A stretch of 64,000 nucleotides of DNA from the NCBI GenBank assembly GCA_910587165.1, contig CAJUKP010000001.1, forward strand, positions 62,001 to 126,000, given 5' to 3'. The notes beneath the pieces were generated by a model that was given only the letters and a program-made list of their open reading frames with translations, did not search any database and was not told the origin of the DNA. Positions 43,544 to 51,798 of this stretch are shown piece by piece. Numbering within the stretch: the stretch's first letter is position 1; every line of letters begins with the position of its first letter. This DNA is from an uncultured Duncaniella sp. Its GTDB lineage: Bacteria; Bacteroidota; Bacteroidia; Bacteroidales; Muribaculaceae. The position numbers were made by a program, and so were the translations under genes.

Positions 43544-44962
43544 ATGGAAGCTGCCATATCAACTCGTGAAGTGCGTGAAGCCAAGGGTTTCTACAAGCTC
43601 TCAATGCTGCAATGCATAGGGTTCGGGTCGGGCGACCTGGCCCAGAACCTCATCTACCAGACCATCAGTATGTATCTGCTGTTCTTCTACACCAACGTCT
43701 ATGGTCTCGACCCTGCCGTGGCCGCCGTGATGTTCCTGATAGTGAGGATAGTGGATGTAATCTGGGACCCTCTGGTGGGTACATTTGTTGACAAGCGCAA
43801 TCCCCGCCTCGGCAAGTACCGTTCCTATCTTGTGGTCGGAGGCATCCCTCTCACCGGATTTGCCATACTCTGTTTCTGGAACGGATTCTCGGGCTCGCTG
43901 CTCTATGCCTACGTAACCTACGTGGGACTGTCGATGTGCTACACACTTGTCAATGTCCCCTACGGGGCATTGAACGCATCGCTGACCCGCGATACCGATG
44001 AAATCACCAAGCTCACCTCGGTCAGAATGTTCATGGCCAATGTGGGCGGCCTTGCCGTCGGCATGGGCATACCCTGGGTTCTGAAACTTTTCGATCCCAC
44101 GGAGACAACTGATATGTCCATGAACGATTCAGCCTGGTTCTCAACCATGACCATCTACGGATGCGTGGGCCTCGCGCTGCTCTTCTTCTGCTTCTCACAG
44201 TGCCGCGAGAGGGTGGTGATGGACAAGGATGCCACTGACGATGTGAAGGTGTCAGACCTGTGGATGGAATTTGTCCACAACCGTCCGTTGCGTATCCTCG
44301 CGTTCTTCTTCGTGACAGCATTCGCCATGATGGCTATCGGCAACGCCGCCGGAGCCTATTATATCAACTACAACCTTGGCGGGTCGGCCGACGAACTCTC
44401 CATCTTCATGGGTCTCGGCTCCATTCCGGCCTTCATTTTCATGCCCATGATCCCGGCCATCAAGAAAATGGTGGGCAAAAAGGGTATGTTCTACATCTTT
44501 CTGGCCACAGCCATAGTCGGTATGGCCATGCTCTACGCAATCTCGATGATCGACGCTCTCAAGGGGCAGATGTGGCTCGTATATGTAGCGCAGTTTGTCA
44601 AATCCACCGGAGTCATCGTGGCTACCGGTTATATGTGGGCGCTCGTACCCGAGGTGATCTCGTTCGGCGAATACACCCACGGGCGCCGCATCTCAGGAAT
44701 CGTCAACGCCCTGACCGGTATATTCTACAAGGCCGGAATGGCTCTTGGCGGAGTAGTGCCCGGACTGGTGCTCGCATTCGTCGGATTCAACAAAGATGCC
44801 TCATCGCAGACTCCGTTTGCCGAACAGGGCATACTCTGGCTTGTGGCCGTCATCCCGGCCATACTCCTCGTGCTTGCCATGTTCATTATCTCCCGCTATG
44901 AGCTTGAAGATGATGTGATAGATCGTATCAACGAAGAAATAGAATCAAGACACAATAACTAA
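43544..44962 (+). CDS. GPH-family sugar:cation symporter
   Basis: Inner-membrane importer of the glycoside-pentoside-hexuronide family within the major facilitator superfamily, 472 residues with about 12 membrane helices. Diagnostic features are FGSGDLAQNLIYQTISMYLLFF at the N-terminus, DPLVGTFVDKRNPRLGKYRSYL between helices 2 and 3, and NVPYGALNASLTRDTDE. In the xylan locus it would carry xylo-oligosaccharides or xylose-like sugars into the cytoplasm, which fits the cytoplasmic GH43 gene nearby. It is 10 bp ahead of the second GH10 gene. Confidence 0.93.
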   Translation: MEAAISTREVREAKGFYKLSMLQCIGFGSGDLAQNLIYQTISMYLLFFYTNVYGLDPAVAAVMFLIVRIVDVIWDPLVGTFVDKRNPRLGKYRSYLVVGGIPLTGFAILCFWNGFSGSLLYAYVTYVGLSMCYTLVNVPYGALNASLTRDTDEITKLTSVRMFMANVGGLAVGMGIPWVLKLFDPTETTDMSMNDSAWFSTMTIYGCVGLALLFFCFSQCRERVVMDKDATDDVKVSDLWMEFVHNRPLRILAFFFVTAFAMMAIGNAAGAYYINYNLGGSADELSIFMGLGSIPAFIFMPMIPAIKKMVGKKGMFYIFLATAIVGMAMLYAISMIDALKGQMWLVYVAQFVKSTGVIVATGYMWALVPEVISFGEYTHGRRISGIVNALTGIFYKAGMALGGVVPGLVLAFVGFNKDASSQTPFAEQGILWLVAVIPAILLVLAMFIISRYELEDDVIDRINEEIESRHNN

Positions 44963-44972
44963 AGTTCAATAT

Positions 44973-46082
44973 ATGAAAACCATAGCCCTGCTGCCTGCCC
45001 TGCTGCTGCTCGGAGCCTGTTCGACGGCACAGAAGGAGACCGCCACCACCCCACCATCGCTTAAGGATGCTTTCGCCGACTCTTTTCTGATCGGTGCCGC
45101 TCTGAACACCGACTGCACCAACGGTCTCGATCCGGCCACCGACTCGCTGGTGAGCCTTCATTTCAATTCCATCGTGGCCGAGAATTGCATGAAGAGCGAG
45201 AAGATCAACCCCTCCGAGGGGGTGTATGAGTGGGACGATGCCGACAATTTCGTGAACTACGGCACCGAACGCGGGATGAAGATAATCGGCCACACCCTTC
45301 TGTGGCATTCGCAGCTCGCACCGTGGTTTCCGCTCGATTCCGCCGGCAACAATGTGACTCCCGACGTGATGAAGCAGCGTATCGCCAACCATATCTCCAC
45401 CGTCATGACCCGCTACAAAGGAAAAATACATGGATGGGATGTGGTGAACGAGGCCATATTGGAAGACGGTTCCTACAGGAAATCTCCCTTCTATGAAATC
45501 CTGGGCGAGGAGTTCATTCCGTTTGCATTCAGTTGCGCAGCCGCCGCCGATCCGGATGCGGAGCTTTATCTCAACGATTATTCCATGGCCTCACCGGCAA
45601 AACGCGAGACTTATCTGAAAATCATAGCTGACCTGAAGGCCCGGGGCATAAGGATCGACGGCATCGGTATGCAGGGCCACATGGGTATGGACTATCCTGA
45701 TTTCGCGGAATTTGAGAAGTCCATCGAGGAGTATGGCAAGGCCGGAGTGGGTGTGATGATCACCGAATGGGACATGAGTGCGCTCCCGACGGTGAATCAA
45801 GGAGCGAATGTTGCCGACACCACGGCATTCAACAAACTTCTGAATCCGTATCCTGACGGATTGCCGGAGGATATCGACCGCGAATGGAACGAGCGCATGG
45901 GACGCATGATGGATATGTTCATGCGTCATGCCGATGTGATCACGCGGGTGACGGCGTGGGGCACTGACGACAGCAAGTCATGGAAAAACGACTGGCCCAT
46001 GAAAGGCCGCACGGAATATCCCCTGCTCTTCTCCCGTTCCCTCACCCCGAAACCTTTCCTTAACAAATATCTGAATAAATAA
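44973..46082 (+). CDS. GH10 endo-xylanase, single-domain lipoprotein
   Basis: Endo-1,4-beta-xylanase of 369 residues with lipobox LGAC (Cys16). A single uninterrupted GH10 barrel: FNSIVAENCMKSEKI, GHTLLWHSQLAPW, WDVVNEAI (acid/base Glu160) and ITEWDMSAL (nucleophile Glu265). No binding module, unlike the larger GH10 upstream. Compact GH10 lipoproteins in similar loci sit in the periplasm and trim imported oligosaccharides; that placement is an inference. The GxxExxY-protein element begins just after its stop. Confidence 0.94.
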   Translation: MKTIALLPALLLLGACSTAQKETATTPPSLKDAFADSFLIGAALNTDCTNGLDPATDSLVSLHFNSIVAENCMKSEKINPSEGVYEWDDADNFVNYGTERGMKIIGHTLLWHSQLAPWFPLDSAGNNVTPDVMKQRIANHISTVMTRYKGKIHGWDVVNEAILEDGSYRKSPFYEILGEEFIPFAFSCAAAADPDAELYLNDYSMASPAKRETYLKIIADLKARGIRIDGIGMQGHMGMDYPDFAEFEKSIEEYGKAGVGVMITEWDMSALPTVNQGANVADTTAFNKLLNPYPDGLPEDIDREWNERMGRMMDMFMRHADVITRVTAWGTDDSKSWKNDWPMKGRTEYPLLFSRSLTPKPFLNKYLNK

Positions 46083-46088
46083 GGAAAC

Positions 46089-46547
46089 AGGATACAAAAG
46101 GACATAAGATTCAAAAGAAACAGATATTTTATGGACATAGAAAGACTTATGACTACAATAATCGGATGTGCGGTCACTGTGAAACGCACTCTTGGCGAGG
46201 GCTTTCTTGAAAATGTCTATAAAAACGCTCTGTTCGTAGAATTTAATGATCTTGGAATTAAGTGTTCTCTTGAAGAGCCATTGACTGTAATATATAAGGG
46301 ACGTCCTGTCGGTCAATATAGAGCTGACATAATAGTAGAGAAAAGTATTATTATCGAACTGAAAGTATGCGAGTCAATAGCAAAAGAGCATGAATACCAG
46401 TTGGTCAATTATCTGCGAGCGACCGGAATCGACCATGGACTTATCATCAATTTCGGGGAAAACCCGATGAAATTCAAACGCAAGTTCAGGAATCCTCAGA
46501 AAAAATAACCTTTGTCACTTTTGAACTTTTGTCCTTTTGTATCCTTT
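46089..46547. mobile_element. Inverted-repeat-bounded GxxExxY element
   Basis: The left arm (46089-46120) contains AGGATACAAAAGGACA and then a TTCAAAAG. The right arm, read on the minus strand (46547 downward), begins AGGATACAAAAGGACA and TTCAAAAG again. The two share a perfect 16-bp core and continue with similar sequence to both edges of the ORF. The enclosed 378-bp ORF is the only gene. The whole block lies between GH10 and GH43, where neighbouring gaps are 6-10 bp or overlaps. The ends match the solo palindrome at 10286-10430. No target duplication is visible. Confidence 0.65.
46131..46508 (+). CDS. GxxExxY protein (PD-(D/E)XK nuclease-like)
   Basis: Cytoplasmic protein of 125 residues in the GxxExxY family, with the naming motif GFLENVY (about residues 24-30). 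RADIIVEKSIIIELKV near 64-79 has the D...ExK spacing of PD-(D/E)XK nucleases; the fold relation is known for the family but biochemical activity is not. The gene is visibly more AT-rich than its neighbours and has different codon choice, which suggests transfer. It is flanked by inverted repeats and sits inside the xylan operon, with 48 bp before and 60 bp after it. Confidence 0.88.
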   Translation: MDIERLMTTIIGCAVTVKRTLGEGFLENVYKNALFVEFNDLGIKCSLEEPLTVIYKGRPVGQYRADIIVEKSIIIELKVCESIAKEHEYQLVNYLRATGIDHGLIINFGENPMKFKRKFRNPQKK

Positions 46548-46568
46548 TCATACCACAACATTTTAATC

Positions 46569-47543
46569 ATGAAAAAGAGATATCTTTTCCCGGCTGATTA
46601 TATGGCCGATCCGAGCGTCCATGTGTTCAAGGGACGTATTTACATCTACCCGTCACACGATTGGGAATGCGAAAACGTGGAGAATGACAACGGCGACCAG
46701 TATGTCATGAAAGATATGCACGTCCTGTCCATCGACGGCGATCCAATGACCGGCGAGGTCACCGACCATGGCAAGGCCCTCGACATCGCCGACATTCCCT
46801 GGGCAGGACGCCAGCTATGGGACTGTGACTGCGCCGAAAAAGACGGTAAATATTATCTCTACTTCCCGCTGAAAGATAAGAACGACATTTTCCGCATAGG
46901 AGTGGCCGTGGCCGACCGTCCCGAGGGACCGTTCGTGGCCGAGCCTGACCCGATCCGTGGCAGCTACTCGATGGATATCTGTGTGCTGCACGACAACGAC
47001 GGGGAATACTATCTGTATTTCGGCGGTCTGTGGGGCGGACAGCTCCAGCGCTACCGCGACAACAAGGCACTGGAAAGCGCCGTTCTGCCCGAAGGAGCCG
47101 AGCCGAGCCTGCCAAGCCGCTGCGTGCGTCTCAGCAAGGATATGCTTCAGTTTGCCGAGGAACCCAGACCCGTGCAGGTGATAGACGAGGAGGGCAATCC
47201 TCTCCGCGCTGACGATCCCCACCGTTTCTTCGAGGCCTCGTGGGTACATAAATACAACGGTAAGTACTATTTCTCATACTCCACAGGCGACTCCCATCTC
47301 CTGTGCTATGCCGTTGGCGACAACCCCTACGGGCCTTTCGTCTATCAGGGGGTGATACTGACACCCGTAGTGGGATGGACCACCCACCACAGCATCGTGG
47401 AATGGAAAGGTAAATGGTATCTGTTTCATCACGATGCAGCTCCATCCGGTGGCAAATCATGGCTCCGCTCGCTCAAAGTGTGCGAACTGACACATGACGA
47501 AAACGGAAAGATAGCCACTATCGAGGGCCTTGACAATGAATAG
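46569..47543 (+). CDS. GH43 glycoside hydrolase, no signal peptide (beta-xylosidase / arabinofuranosidase-like)
   Basis: Five-bladed beta-propeller glycosidase of 324 residues. The ATG at 46569 is chosen because it starts at the usual GH43 N-terminus (KKRYLFPADYMADPSVH); the frame extends to 46512 inside the inverted repeat of the mobile element. Catalytic residues: Asp14 in ADPSVH (base), Asp136 in SMDICVL (pKa modulator) and Glu222 in FFEASWVH (acid). No signal peptide, so it acts in the cytoplasm, taking imported xylo-oligosaccharides to monosaccharides. Its stop overlaps the GH67 start by 8 bp. Confidence 0.92.
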   Translation: MKKRYLFPADYMADPSVHVFKGRIYIYPSHDWECENVENDNGDQYVMKDMHVLSIDGDPMTGEVTDHGKALDIADIPWAGRQLWDCDCAEKDGKYYLYFPLKDKNDIFRIGVAVADRPEGPFVAEPDPIRGSYSMDICVLHDNDGEYYLYFGGLWGGQLQRYRDNKALESAVLPEGAEPSLPSRCVRLSKDMLQFAEEPRPVQVIDEEGNPLRADDPHRFFEASWVHKYNGKYYFSYSTGDSHLLCYAVGDNPYGPFVYQGVILTPVVGWTTHHSIVEWKGKWYLFHHDAAPSGGKSWLRSLKVCELTHDENGKIATIEGLDNE

Positions 47544-49494
47544 ACCACTGCTCTTTATCTCATGTCTGGTTTCAGCCTTCCTTGCCGAAGGCGCAGTGGT
47601 GAATGTGCCGGGTGGGAAATCCCATCCGGTGCTCACTGCCGCATACGGGGAGCTGAGGTCACTACCCGCAAACGACACGGTGAATGTACGTCTGGCCAAG
47701 CTCGACAATCTCGGGAAAGAGGGGTATGAGCTGAGCCGCAAAGGGCACACATATACCCTGTCGGCCCCCGGGGCGGAGGGAGTGCTGTACGGAGCCTTTC
47801 ACATCGCGCGGAGAGGTGTGGCTGACGGGGTCACCGTCAGGGAATCTCCCCGCTTCCGCACACGCATCCTCAACCACTGGGACAATCTCGACGGCACGGT
47901 GGAACGTGGATATGCCGGACGCTCGCTGTGGAAATGGGATGAGCTGCCCGGAACAGTCAGTCCGCGCTACAAGGAGTATGCCCGCCGCATAGCGTCGGCA
48001 GGCATAAACGCCACTGTTCTCAACAATGTGAATGCGTCGCCGCTGATACTCTCGGCTCCCTATCTTGAGAAAGTGAAAGCTCTGGCCGACGTGTTCAGGC
48101 CATACGGCATAAAGGTGTATCTGTCTGTCAACTTCGCCTCCCCGATGGCCCTTGACTCACTGCCAACCGCTGATCCGCTCGACCCGGCGGTGAGGAAATG
48201 GTGGAAACGCAAGGCCGACGAGATATACCGTCTTATCCCGGATTTCGGCGGATTTCTCGTCAAAGCCAATTCGGAGGGTCAACCGGGCCCCATGGACTTC
48301 GGACGCACCCATGCCGATGGCGCAAATATGCTCGCCCGGGCTTTAAAGCCTCATGGCGGCGAGGTGATGTGGAGAGCCTTTGTCTACTCACCCATCGACG
48401 CCGACCGGGCCAAACAGGCCTATATGGAATTCCAGCCTCTCGACGGTAAATTCGAGCCCAACGTGACCGTGCAGATCAAGAACGGACCGGTGGATTTCCA
48501 GCCGCGCGAACCTTACAGCCCGCTGTTCGGCGCCATGCCGTCAACCCCGGAGATGGTGGAGTTTCAGATCACTCAGGAGTATCTTGGCCATGCCAACCAT
48601 CTGGCATTCCTGGCTCCCATGTGGGAGGAATTTTTCTCCTACGTGGATCCCTCGGGACTGACCGCGGTGGCCGGAGTGGCGAACATAGGTGACGATCCGG
48701 TGATGACCGGCCATCCTCTCGCCGATGCCAACCTATGGGCCTTCGGACGACTCGCATGGAACCCGGCGCTTTCGTCAGAGGAGATTGCCCGCGAATGGAT
48801 TGATAACAATCTTGTCAATCCGGACACACCGGACAGCATACGTCGTGATCTCGTGGAAATGTTAACCGACAGCCGCGAGGCTGTGGTTGACTATATGATG
48901 CCTCTCGGGCTGCACCATATATTCGCGTTCGGCCATCACTATGGGCCCGAGCCGTGGTGTGATGTCGAAGGAGCACGTCCCGACTGGCTTCCCCGCTATT
49001 ACCACAAGGCCGACAGCACCGGACTGGGATTTGACCGCACACCATCAGGAAGCAATGCCGTGGAGCAATATCCCGAGCCTCTTCGCTCACAGCTGGCCGA
49101 CATAGACAGCTGTCCTGAGGAACTGCTGCTGTGGTTCCACCATGCGCCCTGGGACAAGCGCATGAAGTCGGGAAGGACACTCTGGGAGGAACTTTGCCAC
49201 CGCTATGCACGCGGAGTGAAAAAAACAGGCGAATTCCAGACCCGGTGGAACGCAGCCCGGCCATGGATTGATGCGGCTGTGTGGGAAGATGTCAACGACA
49301 GACTTGTGACCCAGGCCCGCGACGCACAATGGTGGAAGGATGCCTGCCTGCTCTATTTCTCGCAATTCTCGGGACAAACGGTCACAGAAGAGGCTCTCCC
49401 CCTCATGCATACGCTCGACGAGCTTGAGAAAGTGATTCTCGGAATAGACAACTACACCAATCCCCCGGCCTCGCTGCTCAACTCCAAACGCTGA
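47536..49494 (+). CDS. GH67 alpha-glucuronidase
   Basis: Removes (4-O-methyl-)glucuronic acid from the non-reducing end of glucuronoxylan oligosaccharides. The 652-residue protein starts with a signal peptide (MNRPLLFISCLVSAFLAEGA), so it is exported, probably to the periplasm. Family motifs: GYAGRSLWKWDELPG, GFLVKANSEGQPGP (Glu247), IKNGPVDFQPREP with the catalytic Asp, and FQITQEYLGHANH with the catalytic Glu. The ATG at 47536 overlaps the GH43 stop (ATGAATAG). It closes the locus and is followed by a shared convergent terminator. Confidence 0.95.
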   Translation: MNRPLLFISCLVSAFLAEGAVVNVPGGKSHPVLTAAYGELRSLPANDTVNVRLAKLDNLGKEGYELSRKGHTYTLSAPGAEGVLYGAFHIARRGVADGVTVRESPRFRTRILNHWDNLDGTVERGYAGRSLWKWDELPGTVSPRYKEYARRIASAGINATVLNNVNASPLILSAPYLEKVKALADVFRPYGIKVYLSVNFASPMALDSLPTADPLDPAVRKWWKRKADEIYRLIPDFGGFLVKANSEGQPGPMDFGRTHADGANMLARALKPHGGEVMWRAFVYSPIDADRAKQAYMEFQPLDGKFEPNVTVQIKNGPVDFQPREPYSPLFGAMPSTPEMVEFQITQEYLGHANHLAFLAPMWEEFFSYVDPSGLTAVAGVANIGDDPVMTGHPLADANLWAFGRLAWNPALSSEEIAREWIDNNLVNPDTPDSIRRDLVEMLTDSREAVVDYMMPLGLHHIFAFGHHYGPEPWCDVEGARPDWLPRYYHKADSTGLGFDRTPSGSNAVEQYPEPLRSQLADIDSCPEELLLWFHHAPWDKRMKSGRTLWEELCHRYARGVKKTGEFQTRWNAARPWIDAAVWEDVNDRLVTQARDAQWWKDACLLYFSQFSGQTVTEEALPLMHTLDELEKVILGIDNYTNPPASLLNSKR

Positions 49495-49530
49495 GCTCTT
49501 ATACCAAGGAACTTATTTACTGATATCGGA

Positions 49531-49562
49531 CTGCCTTCAGAAATGACGTTTTCTGAAGGCAG
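49531..49562. terminator. Bidirectional terminator between GH67 and DUF488
   Basis: Perfect 13-bp inverted repeat CTGCCTTCAGAAA / TTTCTGAAGGCAG (49531-49543 and 49550-49562) with a 6-nt loop. It lies between two convergent genes. Confidence 0.9.
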
Positions 49563-49564
49563 CC

Positions 49565-49945
49565 TTATTCCCTTTCATTATCTTTGAGATGCTTCGCGAG
49601 AAAACCGGCAAGCACCACGGCATTGTTGTGAGCAGTGTCCTTTGATCCGTAGAGCAGAGTCACAACCTTGTGTGAGGAAAGCTCACGGACCAATCCGGCA
49701 GCCGCCTCGCTTCCATCGAGTTCGGCCAGATAACGACGCTCGAATTCGGGCCATCGCCCCTCGGGGTCGGCATGATACCATTCCCTGAGCGCCGCGGAGG
49801 GTGATATATCCTTGGCCCAAAGGTCATAGTGGAACTCTGATTTCGACTCCCCACGCGGCCACAGGCGATCTACAAACACTCTGTAACCATCGTCAGGCGT
49901 TCCGCCTGCATCAGCGTAAACTCTTGATATTCTTATCTGTGTCAT
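49565..49945 (-). CDS. DUF488 family protein
   Basis: Small cytoplasmic protein of 126 residues in the DUF488 family: IRISRVYADAGGTP, RVFVDRLWPRGESKS, LWAKDISPSAALREWYHADPEGRW and VVTLLYGSKDTAHNNA are the family blocks. The ATG at 49945 gives the standard N-terminus (MTQIRISRVYA); an in-frame ATG at 49966 would add 7 residues. Function is not established. It ends at the shared terminator. Confidence 0.9.
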   Translation of the reverse strand: MTQIRISRVYADAGGTPDDGYRVFVDRLWPRGESKSEFHYDLWAKDISPSAALREWYHADPEGRWPEFERRYLAELDGSEAAAGLVRELSSHKVVTLLYGSKDTAHNNAVVLAGFLAKHLKDNERE

Positions 49946-50018
49946 ATAACATAAACAATCTCCCATAAAAAAAGATGAAAAATTTTTATGTTATAAAACA
50001 TAATTTAAAAACATTTTG

Positions 50019-50026
50019 TACCTTTG
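50019..50026 (+). promoter_or_regulatory. Candidate -7 element (TACCTTTG) of the tiny transcription unit
   Basis: Exact TAnnTTTG match in an AT-rich stretch. No clear -33. The expected start is near 50032, giving a leader of about 50 nt before the 35-codon ORF. Confidence 0.6.
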
Positions 50027-50080
50027 CAGCGTTTTTAAGGTAATAAGAAAAGATTTTAGGTTCAATTAATTCTTTTTGTT

Positions 50081-50188
50081 ATGACTAACATCATTAAGAA
50101 AGCTGCCGATCTGTATCGCACCGCCAGCTATTGCATGGCCCGCGCCGAACTCTACATCAACGAAGTGAAGAGCTCGAACACAAAGTAA
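50081..50188 (+). CDS. 35-residue small protein, own promoter and terminator
   Basis: An ORF of 35 codons (starting MTNIIKKAADLYRTASY, ending NEVKSSNTK) lies between the DUF488 and MATE genes. It has a TACCTTTG -7 box 55 bp before it and a strong intrinsic terminator 36 bp after, so it is a complete stand-alone unit. The peptide is predicted to be one amphipathic helix (A, I, L, Y on one face, K and R on the other). No family recognised. It could be a real small protein or a coding-like small RNA. Confidence 0.6.
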   Translation: MTNIIKKAADLYRTASYCMARAELYINEVKSSNTK

Positions 50189-50224
50189 ACCGGGGTCATC
50201 ACCGGATTACAACCCTAACAGATT

Positions 50225-50258
50225 CGTTCCTTCCGCCAGGAAAGGAGCGTTTTTTTTA
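50225..50258 (+). terminator. Intrinsic terminator of the 35-codon unit
   Basis: Stem CGTTCCTTCC / GGAAAGGAGCG with one bulge and one G-T pair, followed by nine T residues (50250-50258). Confidence 0.9.
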
Positions 50259-50305
50259 TGCATGATTGGTCAGTAAAGCAATTCACGGTTGTTGAATGAC
50301 ATTTA

Positions 50306-51685
50306 TTATTTATGGTTTAGTGATACCGTGGTTTTGCCGAACACCTTACGCTGCACATAGACAGCCGCGCCAATGACCGCCGCACCGGTCACAGCCCATG
50401 TTATGGGATAGATGGTGAGGAGCATACTGAAGGTATTCTCAATCCCCGTGAATATGTAGACCCATCCCAGACGCAGCACGCAGGTGCCGAAGATGGTGAG
50501 CAACATCGGTGTGACTGAGTAGCCGAGTCCCCTCATGTAGCTTCCGGACACTTCGTAGGTGCTCGCGAGAGCCTGGAACACCAGAACCGTATGGAATCGG
50601 ATGAGGGCATAGCGTATCACCTCCTGATCGGTTGTGAAAAGCCCCAGACAAGCCTTGGCCTGCCACACAATGAGAGCATTTGCCGCCCCGCATATCAGCA
50701 GACTGTAAGCCATGCAGATGAATACCACCCTCTTGCAGCGGTCAGGCAGTCCGGCGCCGTAGTTCTGACCGGTAAAAGCTATCGTGGCCTGGCTGAAAGC
50801 CGCGACAATGAAATAGCAATATGCCTCATAGGTGAGGGCCGTGGCCGATCCAGCGATGGCATCGGCACCAAATCTGTTGATGGCGGCCTGGATGAAGATA
50901 TTTGAGATCGAGAACACCATTCCCTGGAGGCCGGCGGGCACACCTATCTGCAGCATCTTTTTGAAATCGGTGCGCGAGAGGGTCCACCTACGGAGCGAGA
51001 GTGTGACAGGCTCAGGCTCATTCAGCAGAAACCAGATCATGATGGCAGCGTTCAGACCATTGGAAATGACCGTGGCCCACGCCACACCGCTGACACCCAT
51101 TCCGAACACACCGACAAAGAGCCAGTCGAGTAACAGATTGCACAGGGTGGCGGCCAAAAGTGAATAGAAGGGGCGCCCGGTGTCACCCACACTCCTCATG
51201 ATTGCCGATCCGAAATTGTAGATCATTATGAACGGCATACCGCAAAAATAGATGCGCAGATATTCCGATGCCAGCTCAAGCACATCCGGCGGTGCGCTCA
51301 TGGCCTCGAGAATAGGGCGGGCAAGGGCAGTGCCAAGCCCAAGCAGCAGAAATCCCGACAGCAGGGCCACGATCATCACAGTTGACACCGACCGCTTCAC
51401 CGCATCGAAATGTCTCTGGCCTATGTAGGTAGCTATCACCACATTGGCACCTACAGCTATACCCAGGAACAGATTGACGAGAATACTTATGATCGGACCG
51501 TTGCTACCCACGGCGGCAATGGCATGGCTCGTGGAGTAACGGCCTATCACGGCTACATCGACAGCATTGAACGACTGCTGCAAAATACCGCTCGCTATCA
51601 ACGGAATAGCAAACACTATGATTTTACCGGCAAGCGGCCCATGGAGCATATCCATCTGCCGGCGGTTTCCTTCGCGCGTTTTCAT
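50306..51685 (-). CDS. MATE family efflux transporter
   Basis: Inner-membrane drug or metabolite/sodium antiporter of 459 residues with about 12 membrane helices arranged as two halves. The first half has LIASGILQQSFNAVDVAVIGRY and AVGSNGPIISILVNLF (about 30-75). The second has GVPAGLQGMVFSISNIFIQAAINRFG (about 245-270), the usual pseudo-repeat. Length is typical. The gene diverges from the helicase at 51799, and a palindrome lies in their shared region at 51744. Confidence 0.94.
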   Translation of the reverse strand: MKTREGNRRQMDMLHGPLAGKIIVFAIPLIASGILQQSFNAVDVAVIGRYSTSHAIAAVGSNGPIISILVNLFLGIAVGANVVIATYIGQRHFDAVKRSVSTVMIVALLSGFLLLGLGTALARPILEAMSAPPDVLELASEYLRIYFCGMPFIMIYNFGSAIMRSVGDTGRPFYSLLAATLCNLLLDWLFVGVFGMGVSGVAWATVISNGLNAAIMIWFLLNEPEPVTLSLRRWTLSRTDFKKMLQIGVPAGLQGMVFSISNIFIQAAINRFGADAIAGSATALTYEAYCYFIVAAFSQATIAFTGQNYGAGLPDRCKRVVFICMAYSLLICGAANALIVWQAKACLGLFTTDQEVIRYALIRFHTVLVFQALASTYEVSGSYMRGLGYSVTPMLLTIFGTCVLRLGWVYIFTGIENTFSMLLTIYPITWAVTGAAVIGAAVYVQRKVFGKTTVSLNHK

Positions 51686-51743
51686 GATGCGAAATTACTC
51701 ATTTTTCCACGACAAGGCAAATAGTCAGGTCTGTAAGAAATTG

Positions 51744-51779
51744 TTTTCCCGCCACAGCGGGAAAAAATGACTACCTTTG
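51744..51779 (+). promoter_or_regulatory. Helicase promoter with palindrome over the -33 region
   Basis: The -7 box TACCTTTG lies at 51772-51779, 19 bp before the ATG at 51799. The expected -33 region is occupied by a perfect 9-bp inverted repeat TTTTCCCGC-CACA-GCGGGAAAA (51744-51765). This is the position of a repressor operator in a divergent region with the MATE gene. Confidence 0.6.
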
Positions 51780-51798
51780 CATTCTGAAAAGAAACACC

